Program-made: the position numbers and the translations under genes
Notes under the pieces: model-generated
What the model was told of the DNA's origin: nothing
The model's database searches: none
What the model saw: only the letters and a program-made list of their open reading frames with translations
Shown here: piece by piece, positions 37,903 to 45,225 of the stretch
Layout: every line of letters begins with the position of its first letter
Numbering within the stretch: position 1 is the first letter of the stretch
DNA from: Tardiphaga sp051811025
GTDB lineage: Bacteria; Pseudomonadota; Alphaproteobacteria; Rhizobiales; Xanthobacteraceae
Direction of reading: 5' to 3'
DNA: 64,000 nt
Assembly (NCBI RefSeq): GCF_051811025.1
Contig: NZ_JBPWQE010000001.1
Coordinates: forward strand, 3,038,001-3,102,000

Positions 37903-38044
37903 ATGATTTCAACGGGTTATCAAAAGCCAGCCTACCCAAGTTCTGGTCCCGGGAAATGCCGGGGAAATTATTGAGCCCCTGGGGCGTCGTTAGAAGACCG
38001 AATCTTATCCCCAGCTTTCCAGCCCGTCAGCCACCTGCATTCCG

Positions 38045-38263
38045 GTTCCCCATCTATTCAACTTCCGGCCTACGTTCCCTGATTGGGCTGGCGACATGAC
38101 GAACTTCCCGCGCGATGTTTGCGAGCAGGCGTTGGCGCATGCGTTGGTGGATGAGACCGAAGCAGCTTATCGCCGCTCTGACACTCACTCGAAGCGGCGG
38201 CTACTAATGGATGAGTGGGCGCTGTACTGCGCATCGTCACAGCTTAGCGGGGATCAGCAATGA
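38045..38263 (+). pseudogene. C-terminal remnant of a tyrosine integrase
   Basis: The reading frame gives FPDWAGDMTNFPRDVCEQALAH, then EAAYRRSDTHSKRRLLMDEW, ending at a stop at 38261-38263. This is the C-terminal end of the tRNA-targeting tyrosine recombinases of Rhizobiales islands, including the AYRR segment with the nucleophile Tyr. The preceding HLFNFRP resembles the HxxR box but is altered, and a TAG stop at 37991 closes the frame upstream, so the N-terminal three quarters are gone. An ATG at 38096 could still yield 55 residues. The stop overlaps the next gene (ATGA), and the tRNA-Arg is just upstream, as in an island end. Confidence 0.8.
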
Positions 38264-38793
38264 CTGCCAAGACTCTGACTATGACACTGCCGGGAGGGAT
38301 GCTCAAGCGAGGCTTTTGGCTCTACGTTTGGCGCGTCACTACCCCGAAGGGTGTCATGCTGTACGTTGGGAGGACTGGCGACAATTCGAGTCCACACGCC
38401 ACAGCGCCCTATACACGGATGGGGCAGCATCTCGGCTTCATAAAGACATCGAATGCTCTTCGGTCTCGATTATTGGACAAAGGCGTTACCGCTGAAGACT
38501 GCGAGCGCTTTGATCTGATTGCACACGGTCCAATCTATCCAGAAGTCCTACGTGACCGAAATGCCAATCGGGCGACGCTGATGAATGATCACATTCCTCG
38601 TCGCAATCTTGTAGGAGCAATGGAGAAGGCCCTCGCGGATGAACTTGCTGCCGGAGGCTACACTGTATTGAACACAGTAAAATGGAAACACGACCACGAT
38701 CCGAAAGTCTGGGCGGCCGTGAAAGATGCTTTCCGTTCGCATTTTTCCGAAGATCGCCAAGGGGTAGCACTGTGCAACCTTAAGCGGATTTAG
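38260..38793 (+). CDS. GIY-YIG-like putative nuclease of a genomic island
   Basis: A 177-residue protein. LYVWR (residues 21-25) and LYVGRT (34-39) match the two halves of a GIY-YIG motif. An Arg follows in YTRMGQHLG (51-59), and a Glu helix lies at 121-130 before VLN (136-138), in the order expected of the nuclease core. I rate this as fold-level similarity only. The ATG overlaps the integrase remnant's stop, suggesting it was once an integrase-coupled cargo gene. The gene meets the next one tail to tail with four shared bases. Function could be DNA cutting in defence or mobility. Confidence 0.6.
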   Translation: MTAKTLTMTLPGGMLKRGFWLYVWRVTTPKGVMLYVGRTGDNSSPHATAPYTRMGQHLGFIKTSNALRSRLLDKGVTAEDCERFDLIAHGPIYPEVLRDRNANRATLMNDHIPRRNLVGAMEKALADELAAGGYTVLNTVKWKHDHDPKVWAAVKDAFRSHFSEDRQGVALCNLKRI

Positions 38794-39989
38794 CCGACAA
38801 AATCAGACCACGCACCGTTGACAAACTGATCTGGACGCCACCCTTTCAACATCTTATCGAGCACGGTTGCGTCCGCCAGACTCACTCCTTGTGCAGCAGC
38901 AATAGCAAGGCCAGTCGGGTAGAGCGTTTCGACTGCGGCTCCTAAGCCAGTAGTTATTATCCATCTTACGCTTTTCGTCGGTAATTTATCTACCCAAGTC
39001 TCACGGGTGACCGCGTCAAAATACTCCTTCACCAAGCTCCGATCTGGATTCTTATCGCGTAACCACGACTTGAATTTCTTCGCCTCATCAAGAAGTAGAT
39101 ACAAGTCGTCTAATGACTTCTCTCGCTTGTTGATCACCTCGCGTATGGCTCGCCCATGCAGATGCAGGTCTTGAAACAGATCAATTTCACTAACTGCACT
39201 GTCTCGCTTTTGCATTAGATTCAGATACTTCAACTTCATGATCGAAGCGCAAAGCGGATCATGCACCAGTTCGGACATATAGCGCCCAGCAAGAAATACA
39301 CCCGCATGCGCATCAAACATAAAATTTAGCAGATACTCTGGAGTGATCGAGCTATGCTCCACGGGCACCGCCTTGTGATACTCTAAGTTGACCGCAGCGA
39401 AGTCCAGATTTGTGCTCAAAGCGAACGAACCGTCGCTCAGCCTTAAAACATCAAAATGCAAATCTCGCGGGCGGACGAATTGCGGAACGAGATTAACAAG
39501 CGTCTCGTTTAGTGCAGATTGAACGAAGCGTGGATCATTCAAATCCATACGAGCCCCTTCCGTGAAGTCCGCCGGGCTCATAGTGTCTTCGATGCGCGCA
39601 AACGAAAGATGGGACATAATACTTTTAACACGCTTTTTCGTCGCGGCCGCCTTCCCCAAAGCCCGTTCAATTATCTCTTCGACGGTCTCAGCCCGCTTAT
39701 TTTTCCCACCTTTGCCGACCTCGAACACGCCAAAATTGTGCGCCCTGAGCCCGTTGTTAGAGCTGGAAATCACGCCGAAATTCTCATTCCAGAAAGAAAC
39801 CCTCACTTCCGGACGCGCAAGTAATCGATCAAACCCTTCTGCACCTAAGTCTACGAGCAACGAATGCATAGTTCCTCGCGAAAGAAGGAGATGCACCTTG
39901 TCGTAGAAGAGCAACGACTCAGCCAACAAGCCTAAATCTATGAAAGACCCTCTATTCCCCGTCCTCAGTATCGATACATTGTCAAACAT
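38790..39989 (-). CDS. unrecognised 399-residue island protein
   Basis: I do not recognise this protein. It is mostly soluble and helical, begins MFDNVSILRTGNRGSFIDLG, has a Lys-rich segment near residues 92-125, and a central all-helical part. Residues about 345-375 form a hydrophobic stretch (WIITTGLGAAVETLYPTG) that could insert in a membrane or pack in a core. The last part reads KMLKGWRPDQFVNG. Base composition is clearly more A/T-rich than in the flanking housekeeping genes. Its promoter must lie in the 46 bases between it and the membrane protein gene, or it is co-transcribed with that gene. Confidence 0.75.
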   Translation of the reverse strand: MFDNVSILRTGNRGSFIDLGLLAESLLFYDKVHLLLSRGTMHSLLVDLGAEGFDRLLARPEVRVSFWNENFGVISSSNNGLRAHNFGVFEVGKGGKNKRAETVEEIIERALGKAAATKKRVKSIMSHLSFARIEDTMSPADFTEGARMDLNDPRFVQSALNETLVNLVPQFVRPRDLHFDVLRLSDGSFALSTNLDFAAVNLEYHKAVPVEHSSITPEYLLNFMFDAHAGVFLAGRYMSELVHDPLCASIMKLKYLNLMQKRDSAVSEIDLFQDLHLHGRAIREVINKREKSLDDLYLLLDEAKKFKSWLRDKNPDRSLVKEYFDAVTRETWVDKLPTKSVRWIITTGLGAAVETLYPTGLAIAAAQGVSLADATVLDKMLKGWRPDQFVNGAWSDFVG

Positions 39990-40035
39990 ATCAAAAATCT
40001 CGCTCAGCTTAGTCGATGTGCGGCAGAAATATCCG

Positions 40036-40752
40036 CTAGGCTTTGTGAACAGCGTCCCAGAGTTTGCTTTGAACTTCGGTTTCTAATTTTTTCACCAATT
40101 GCTCGCCATCCGATGCAAGCTTATCGATTGCTTTAAACTCGCGCGTTTGATGCTGAAAATTCATACGATGCTCCGATAACGCGCTCAGGATCATTTGATC
40201 CAACTCTTCAAACTGCTTTTTGAGCGGATCGCGGAGAAAGATGCCATTCTTACGGAAGTACAAATAAAATCTTCGGCTTGCCTTGTTAGCGCGCGCTACT
40301 TTAAAAGGCTCAATCTGCTCCTTGTAAGCATCCGTCTTGTTGTTTGCCTCTAGCACCAGCTGACGCTGCCAATCGGCGAGCTTGCTGTTCTGGATAAATT
40401 CTTTGAGCTCATCGGCCCGCATTCGGTTCAAATCGGGGGTCGATTGATATCGAGATACCAAGCTCGCAACATAGCCGTGAGCATCCATTAGACGAGCCCA
40501 CGCTTCTGGCAACGCCTCAAACTCTCTCTGGTGCAGCTTTGTAGCGCGATCCATCTGCGTGTTGATCGCGAATTTCAGATGTTCAAGCTCCTTCTGCTGC
40601 TCGTGCTTGTACGCGGCGAGCCTTTCCTCAAATTTTGAATTTAGCCACTTCTCACTGAACGTACGAAATAGCCACCATACGAACGTTCCAAGAGCCCCTG
40701 CTCCCACAACAATGTATCCAATAGCAGTGAAAAAATCTGAGAGGGGGTTCAT
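40036..40752 (-). CDS. membrane-anchored coiled-coil protein, island
   Basis: A 238-residue protein with one N-terminal membrane segment (about residues 8-30, IGYIVVGAGALGTFVWWLF). A long charged helical part follows (KFEERLAAYKHEQQKELEHL and onward) that is likely a coiled coil in the cytoplasm. No catalytic motif is seen. It lies 46 bases upstream of the 399-residue gene on the same strand, so the two probably form an operon. One-helix coiled-coil proteins of this type occur in some defence operons, but I claim no function. Confidence 0.72.
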   Translation of the reverse strand: MNPLSDFFTAIGYIVVGAGALGTFVWWLFRTFSEKWLNSKFEERLAAYKHEQQKELEHLKFAINTQMDRATKLHQREFEALPEAWARLMDAHGYVASLVSRYQSTPDLNRMRADELKEFIQNSKLADWQRQLVLEANNKTDAYKEQIEPFKVARANKASRRFYLYFRKNGIFLRDPLKKQFEELDQMILSALSEHRMNFQHQTREFKAIDKLASDGEQLVKKLETEVQSKLWDAVHKA

Positions 40753-40791
40753 CGCGCCATAGACCTGCGGGTTCGATTCAAGACCGTTACT

Positions 40792-41349
40792 TCAGCTCTC
40801 GCGAACAACCTTCGGCCAATTGCTGAGAGGCTTCAGGCTCGGCAACCCTTCCGGTCGATCAGGATAATGAAACTCACTACCCCGCAGCCATCTTCCCTGA
40901 AAGCGATCCCAAAACAAGATGGCATCCATCTGCCAAGCGAACTCATGCACACACCAGACGCCCTCACGCTCGATGACTTCTCCGGTCGCATCGAAAGGCA
41001 GACTGTTGAGCTTGCAGACGGCGTCTATCTCGACCCAATGCTCCCTAATGTACGTGTCCTGTAGGGCAACGTGATACGGCCGATCAGCACGCCAGCGCTT
41101 GCCGCTGCCTCGCTCGTGAAAGCCGACGCGCTGCATCATGAACTCGGGTATTCGGGAGAACGCCTTTCCAAGACGACGGGCCTCATCAGCCGTGAGCTTG
41201 CTAGCTCCGAAGCTGTAGCGCGCCGACTCGTCTCGGCAATAGAGCCAGGCGAGCGTTACGCCGTTGGCATCATTGACGACATAGCACCCGGAATTCTTCG
41301 GACGAGCGTCCAAGGAGGTGGAAAACGGCGCTTGACTGCATGAGAACAT
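40792..41349 (-). CDS. hypothetical protein with N-terminal Rhizobiales-type small domain
   Basis: A 185-residue protein. The first 65 residues (GCYVVNDANGVTLAWLYCRD and LTADEARRLGKAFSRIPE) match a small domain that in Bradyrhizobium relatives usually stands alone. The remainder, from about residue 75, has no family I recognise (HYPDRPEGLPSLKPLSNWP near the end). It is 39 bases upstream of the membrane protein gene on the same strand, so the three may be one operon. The ATG at 41349 is used; a TTG at 41376 is possible. The divergent gene at 41438 shares the promoter region. Confidence 0.68.
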   Translation of the reverse strand: MFSCSQAPFSTSLDARPKNSGCYVVNDANGVTLAWLYCRDESARYSFGASKLTADEARRLGKAFSRIPEFMMQRVGFHERGSGKRWRADRPYHVALQDTYIREHWVEIDAVCKLNSLPFDATGEVIEREGVWCVHEFAWQMDAILFWDRFQGRWLRGSEFHYPDRPEGLPSLKPLSNWPKVVRES

Positions 41350-41437
41350 AATGCGAACACCAGGTCTTTCAGTCAAGGCTCAAAGATCGCAGAGGAACGG
41401 TGTGGGAAACGATTGTCCAAATTTCGCAAATGAGCCG

Positions 41438-42226
41438 ATGATGGAAAAGCAGATTGTTCTCTTCTTGGATTTTTTAGGCTTTGCAGAAGCAAGCAAGCGC
41501 ATGGGCGACAACATTCAAAACGACTTGCTGAGCCTGTTGAAGACAATTGCTGACCTAAGATCAGAATTCTCGATCACGACCGAAGACATCGACAATGGTT
41601 CAAAGAGGCATTCACTAAAGCCGACGGTGAGTACATTTTCCGACCACATTGTTCTCAGCTACCCTCTCGGTCGATTTAGCGCCGAACTTGGCAGCTCGAC
41701 CTTTATGATCCTTTCTCAAATTCACGAGTATGCAGCGAGAATTGCGCTAATGGCGTTGCGACTGGGTTTCTTGATAAGGGGCGGCGTTGCGGTTGGCAGT
41801 CTATATCATTCGGGCGGCGTTGTGTTTGGCGAAGCTATGGTCGATGCGTACAATTTGGAATCAAAAATAGCAGTTTATCCGCGTATTGTAGTAGCTGACG
41901 CCTTGTTGTCCGAAATGAAGGGGGCGAGCGAGCTCTGGATTCGTCGCGACTTTGACGGATTGCTGATCGTGAATTATTTGAGCAATTTCATCTTGAAATG
42001 CGCCCAGCCAGGCGTCGGATATTGGGACAACGTTAAGAACGCGAAGAATGAGTTAATCGACATTTTGCGCAATAACGTCGAGCAACTGACTTCTAAGAAT
42101 AGCGTTGCCGCACTATCAAAATGGATCTGGTTCTCGAAGAATCTGCGCCGGTCATTTGATGAAATGCATCCTCACCTCATTACGGAGCTTGGCTACACGG
42201 ATGGTGACTTTTCGTGGCTCAAGTAG
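41438..42226 (+). CDS. nucleotidyl-cyclase-fold-like protein, island
   Basis: A 262-residue protein resembling the catalytic domain of class III nucleotidyl cyclases. Asp11 lies in VLFLDFLGF (first metal-site strand), Asp69 in STFSDHIVLS (second), RGGVAVG at 114-120, and FGEAMVDAYNLES at 130-142 before YPRI. These are the expected positions of the paired aspartates and the dimer-site Asn/Arg segments, although Asn and Arg identities differ from typical adenylate cyclases. Upstream ATGs exist (41351); I use 41438 where the domain begins. It is divergent from the three-gene set and more A/T-rich than the chromosome average here. Confidence 0.62.
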   Translation: MMEKQIVLFLDFLGFAEASKRMGDNIQNDLLSLLKTIADLRSEFSITTEDIDNGSKRHSLKPTVSTFSDHIVLSYPLGRFSAELGSSTFMILSQIHEYAARIALMALRLGFLIRGGVAVGSLYHSGGVVFGEAMVDAYNLESKIAVYPRIVVADALLSEMKGASELWIRRDFDGLLIVNYLSNFILKCAQPGVGYWDNVKNAKNELIDILRNNVEQLTSKNSVAALSKWIWFSKNLRRSFDEMHPHLITELGYTDGDFSWLK

Positions 42227-42302
42227 CTTCTAGGCTGTTTTATTCCTCCCGAGTTGCCTCTCGTTTCAGCTTACGCGGTTGGCCATTCGGCTTTTCCAGA
42301 GA

Positions 42303-43226
42303 CTAGGCGCTCGCTTCGCGCTCGATCGTCCGCAACCGCACGAATGCCGCCCAGGCCTGAGGAAACTCCGCACTCTTGGCATCGATGGCCATTAGAGCCC
42401 GAAGGGCCTCTCGAATTTCGTCCGGCGAAGGCCGCTGAGATGAGGTTCCTGCTTTGGACTTCGCCCAGAGATCCTCGACCGATTTTGCCAGCACCAACGC
42501 CTCGGCATTCGTTCGTTTCTGCACAGGCTTTGCCAACACATGGTCTGGCGGAAAGACTGGCCAGACGGTCGGCGGCTTGTCGGCACGCCAGTCGGCTTCG
42601 GGGCCGGGCGTGGTTCTTAATGTCTGGCTTTCCGATTGCTGCCCGCCCGAGCCAGGTTGGCCTGCAAGACGGCCAAGTTGTTGCTCGGTCGTCCCGGCCG
42701 GTCCACTGCCGGCAGATGATGGTTGCGACGCCATGTCCGTGAGCACTGACGGATCGGCTGTCGGCAATGTCTTTTGAACCAGCTTGATCGCCTGAAGCGC
42801 ACCGGGTGATATTCCGATCTTCTGTTGAGCCAGCTTCTCTTCTTCTTCAGAGACCGGACAGGCCTTGTACGCATCGTGCCGTTGCGCAATCTCTCCGTCG
42901 TCGTCGATACGCGCAAAATCGATTGCAACCGCGTAGACGAAGGCGCGATGCCCGCGATAAGCCCCTGATCTGTCCTTGGCGTTCACGGTGCCGCAAACAT
43001 ACTTCCCGGCAGCGACCTGAACCGACCGCAAGACATCGAATTGCGCAGATGCCGGATTAAGCAAGAGGCGCGTAACCGCAGCACGCGCCTTCGAATGATT
43101 GGTCGTCAGGATAGAATCCAGCGCGTAGTCAGGCCGAATGAAGGACGGCTGATAATAGAACACGGATGCGGCTGCAAAAAACGCTGCGCCCACGCCGGCG
43201 GATATCAGGGCAGCTGGCGCGTTCAT
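42303..43226 (-). CDS. membrane-anchored hypothetical protein
   Basis: A 307-residue protein with one N-terminal membrane helix (ALISAGVGAAFFAAASVFYY). A compact domain follows with AAVTRLLLNPASAQFDVLRS, KYVCGTVNAKDRSGAYRGHR and FVYAVAIDF, then a low-complexity Gly/Ser/Pro/Gln middle and a charged C-terminus. The first domain recurs in Bradyrhizobium hypotheticals. The ATG at 43226 follows GGAGC; a TTG at 43250 is less likely. GC content is back to the chromosomal level, so I place the island edge near 42240. Confidence 0.7.
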   Translation of the reverse strand: MNAPAALISAGVGAAFFAAASVFYYQPSFIRPDYALDSILTTNHSKARAAVTRLLLNPASAQFDVLRSVQVAAGKYVCGTVNAKDRSGAYRGHRAFVYAVAIDFARIDDDGEIAQRHDAYKACPVSEEEEKLAQQKIGISPGALQAIKLVQKTLPTADPSVLTDMASQPSSAGSGPAGTTEQQLGRLAGQPGSGGQQSESQTLRTTPGPEADWRADKPPTVWPVFPPDHVLAKPVQKRTNAEALVLAKSVEDLWAKSKAGTSSQRPSPDEIREALRALMAIDAKSAEFPQAWAAFVRLRTIEREASA

Positions 43227-43450
43227 GCAATACGGTGCTCCGCCCACCAAATCCTTCGACAGCCAAGGATACCATTTTACATTGCACTAGCTTGTGACCA
43301 TTCCGTTAACGCGCATCTCCACAACCGCTGCTTCTGGAACCCGTCGTTGCGGTCGCAATGGCTTGCTGAACGGCGAAGGGCTGCCGTCAGTGCTATTTAC
43401 CAGCCGTTACCACCATCCAATTTAAAATCCCCGGCGCCAAGGAAGCGTCG

Positions 43451-43762
43451 ATGACCCCTGAAAAACCAAATGCTGGCCGCGTCGCGTTCGAGCGCGGTTT
43501 CCCTGTCTGGCTCATGGCCATTGATGGCACATGGCGCCGCAGCTGCCGCATCATGGACGTGTCCGAGACGGGCGCGCGCCTTATCGTCGAGAGTTCGATC
43601 GAGGGTATCAATCTCAAGGAATTCTTCCTGCTGCTGTCGTCCACAGGACTGGCGTTCCGTCGCTGCGAGCTGGCCTGGGTCAATGGCGAGGAGATCGGCG
43701 CGACATTCCTGCGACAGGGCGCCAAGAAGAAAGCCTCCCGGCCGGCTGACACCGAATCCTGA
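43451..43762 (+). CDS. PilZ domain protein
   Basis: A 103-residue single PilZ domain, a fold that binds cyclic di-GMP in many bacteria. It contains RVAFERGFPVWLMAID, then RIMDVSETGARLIVESS, the beta-barrel core (the D-x-S-x-x-G form of the motif), and FRRCELAWVNGEEIGATFL. The upstream RxxxR arginine motif is not complete, so c-di-GMP binding is doubtful. The stand-alone type is abundant in Bradyrhizobium relatives. Ribosome site is weak. Confidence 0.82.
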   Translation: MTPEKPNAGRVAFERGFPVWLMAIDGTWRRSCRIMDVSETGARLIVESSIEGINLKEFFLLLSSTGLAFRRCELAWVNGEEIGATFLRQGAKKKASRPADTES

Positions 43763-43919
43763 CCTCCCTGCGATTATTTCCGGAACCTCGCCCGACACGC
43801 GGCAGCTGACGCCGCCGCCCGGATCTGCCCAACTTTGCGGCAGGAACATTCGCGCCCCCGAACTCTTGTTTTCTCGTGAACAGTTGGGTGCGTTTATCCG
43901 CTTGAACCCGGGAGCCACC

Positions 43920-44138
43920 GTGAAGAATTTTTCCCATGCCGCGTTTCCTCCCGACACGATTTCAGTGATGAAACAGGCGCTGGACGGGGCTGTTTCAACG
44001 CTGCCGCACCCCGTCAACTCGTCCCATGTTCAATGCATCGCCGAGAGTATTCTGCGGACGACGAGCGAGGGCGAACGCGATCCCACCATGCTCCAGACCA
44101 TGGCGCTGCTGGAATTGCAGATTACCCAGCGGGACTAA
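43920..44138 (+). CDS. small conserved hypothetical protein, 72 aa, GTG start
   Basis: A helical protein with a GTG start at 43920 behind CCCGGGAGCC. Its C-terminal half IAESILRTTSEGERDPTMLQ then MALLELQ resembles a recurrent small protein of Bradyrhizobium relatives whose role is not known. It is transcribed in the direction of the PilZ gene, 157 bases downstream. Longer frames upstream in the same phase read through the PilZ gene and are not real. Confidence 0.62.
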   Translation: MKNFSHAAFPPDTISVMKQALDGAVSTLPHPVNSSHVQCIAESILRTTSEGERDPTMLQTMALLELQITQRD

Positions 44139-44242
44139 CAGCTGGCCTGTCATCACGACCTCGTGGGCAACGAAAGTCGGGCTTGTTGCAGTGCAACCAG
44201 ATGCCATATTCCGTGTTATCGCCTCAACATGGAGGTTGCCGC

Positions 44243-44521
44243 ATGCCCTACGCGCTGTTTTCAAATTCGGTCAAAGTCAGCAAGGCCTTCCCCAGTAAAT
44301 CGGACGTCTGGCGGCATGCCGTCGAGAGTGGCTTGGTTACGGAGGTCGGGCTGGGCGAGGAAGATCCGCCGCGTCGTCTTCTCGATATCGGCTATGCGAT
44401 CCACGCATGTGCCGCCGATACAGTCGAAAAATCGGACGCTACAGGCATGAGCGAGCACGACATCAGCCAGATGATTGCCGCCTGTCAGCTCAATCAGCAG
44501 TCCGCAGCCGCCGCATCGTAA
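44243..44521 (+). CDS. small conserved hypothetical protein, 92 aa
   Basis: The ATG at 44243 follows GGAGG at ideal spacing. The sequence begins MPYALFSNSVKVSKAFPSKS and contains HAVESGLVTEVGL and ILDIGYAIHACAAD-like text (actual: LLDIGYAIHACAAD), typical of a small Rhizobiales hypothetical family. It ends Gln/Ser/Ala-rich. Its 3' end overlaps the convergent 79-residue gene by 32 bases. Function unknown. Confidence 0.62.
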   Translation: MPYALFSNSVKVSKAFPSKSDVWRHAVESGLVTEVGLGEEDPPRRLLDIGYAIHACAADTVEKSDATGMSEHDISQMIAACQLNQQSAAAAS

Positions 44522-44729
44522 ATTCGATGTCGCCGTCTGGCAGCTCGCGCCAGCGCTCGACTTCGCTCATGTAGGCTTGCTTCGGGAAACGATCCAGAAA
44601 CGCCCGTGCCGTCTTGCGGGCGTTTTCACGTGGTTGCGTGAAGCTCTCGCGCACATAGCCATCATCGCTGGCACGCCGCTGCTGGCGCGCTGCCATTCTC
44701 TCCGCCAGATCGCGCGGTGTTCCCCGCAT
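44490..44729 (-). CDS. small conserved hypothetical protein, 79 aa
   Basis: A charged helical protein beginning MRGTPRDLAERMAARQQRR. The C-terminal half ARKTARAFLDRFPKQAYMSE then VERWRELPDGDIEFTMRRL looks like a conserved small family of Bradyrhizobium relatives; I know no function. The ATG at 44729 is internal to a longer frame starting at 44750. It may be transcribed from the promoter near 45000, reading through the small peptide leader and the hairpin at 44825. Confidence 0.6.
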   Translation of the reverse strand: MRGTPRDLAERMAARQQRRASDDGYVRESFTQPRENARKTARAFLDRFPKQAYMSEVERWRELPDGDIEFTMRRLRTAD

Positions 44730-44824
44730 TGCTACTCCGGACACAAGCAACGACTAATAGATTGTCACGGATAGCCAACCGATCAAGTGCCATATTCTTG
44801 GCCTGACGAGTTTCGAGGTCAGAA

Positions 44825-44859
44825 GAAAGGGCGCACCGATCGCTCGGCACGCCCTTTCC
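44825..44859 (-). terminator. hairpin after the tiny ORF transcript
   Basis: A long imperfect stem GAAAGGGCG-CA-CCGA/TCGG-CA-CGCCCTTTC with a TCGC loop. On the minus strand it is followed by CTTTCTTCT. It fits a terminator, or an attenuator before the 79-residue gene. Confidence 0.65.
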
Positions 44860-44914
44860 CTGTTCTCGCTGAACCAGGCGCCGAGGGCGCCCTTGCGAAG
44901 CTCAAAGAGTGAGC

Positions 44915-44977
44915 CTAGCGGGCGGCCTCAGCGAGGTGACAGCGCTTGGAATTAGACACTGGACCACCTCCTTTCAT
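44915..44977 (-). CDS. tiny peptide ORF behind a near-complete anti-16S ribosome site
   Basis: The GTG at 44959 gives the 14-residue peptide VSNSKRCHLAEAAR; an ATG at 44977 gives 20 residues starting MKGGGP. The bases GAAAGGAGGTGGTCC before the GTG match the complement of the 16S rRNA 3' end almost throughout. A strong promoter lies just upstream and a hairpin downstream, so a transcript of about 170 bases is expected. The short length makes a leader peptide or dual-function RNA as likely as a working protein. Confidence 0.55.
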   Translation of the reverse strand: MKGGGPVSNSKRCHLAEAAR

Positions 44978-44993
44978 TGTTCGTGACACTCTG

Positions 44994-45021
44994 AGTATAG
45001 GAAAGATTCGCGCCGTGTTAA
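44994..45021 (-). promoter_or_regulatory. sigma-70 type promoter for the tiny ORF transcript
   Basis: On the minus strand, TTAACA (45016-45021) and TATACT (44994-44999) are separated by 16 bases. This is close to consensus and rare in this GC-rich sequence. Transcription should start near 44987, ten bases before the ATG at 44977. Confidence 0.7.
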
Positions 45022-45225
45022 GGGCCGCGATCCAGACGAGCCATGCAATCTCGCACAGGCCGCGCGAGCCAGCCGCTGTTGTGAAGGCTTGGCCGTGCAT
45101 GCATCATCTTTCTCTGCTGTTGCTGCGCGCATCACCTGAGCGAGCATTGGACAGCGGTAAAATCAATCAAGGACGGAAGCGACCATTGGGCTTGCCCCAC
45201 CTTGTCCACTAGGTCCCTTCCCCCG

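Noticed and set aside
40036..42226. Calling the cyclase-like and membrane genes a Pycsar system
   Set aside because: The genes are on opposite strands, no cyclic-nucleotide-binding domain is visible in the membrane protein, and cyclase identity rests on short motifs. It is kept as a hypothesis only.
37903..43450. Second copy of the tRNA-Arg 3' end as right attachment site
   Set aside because: I looked for a repeat of TTCGAATCGCTCCGAGTGCA downstream and did not see one, so no attachment site is annotated on the right.
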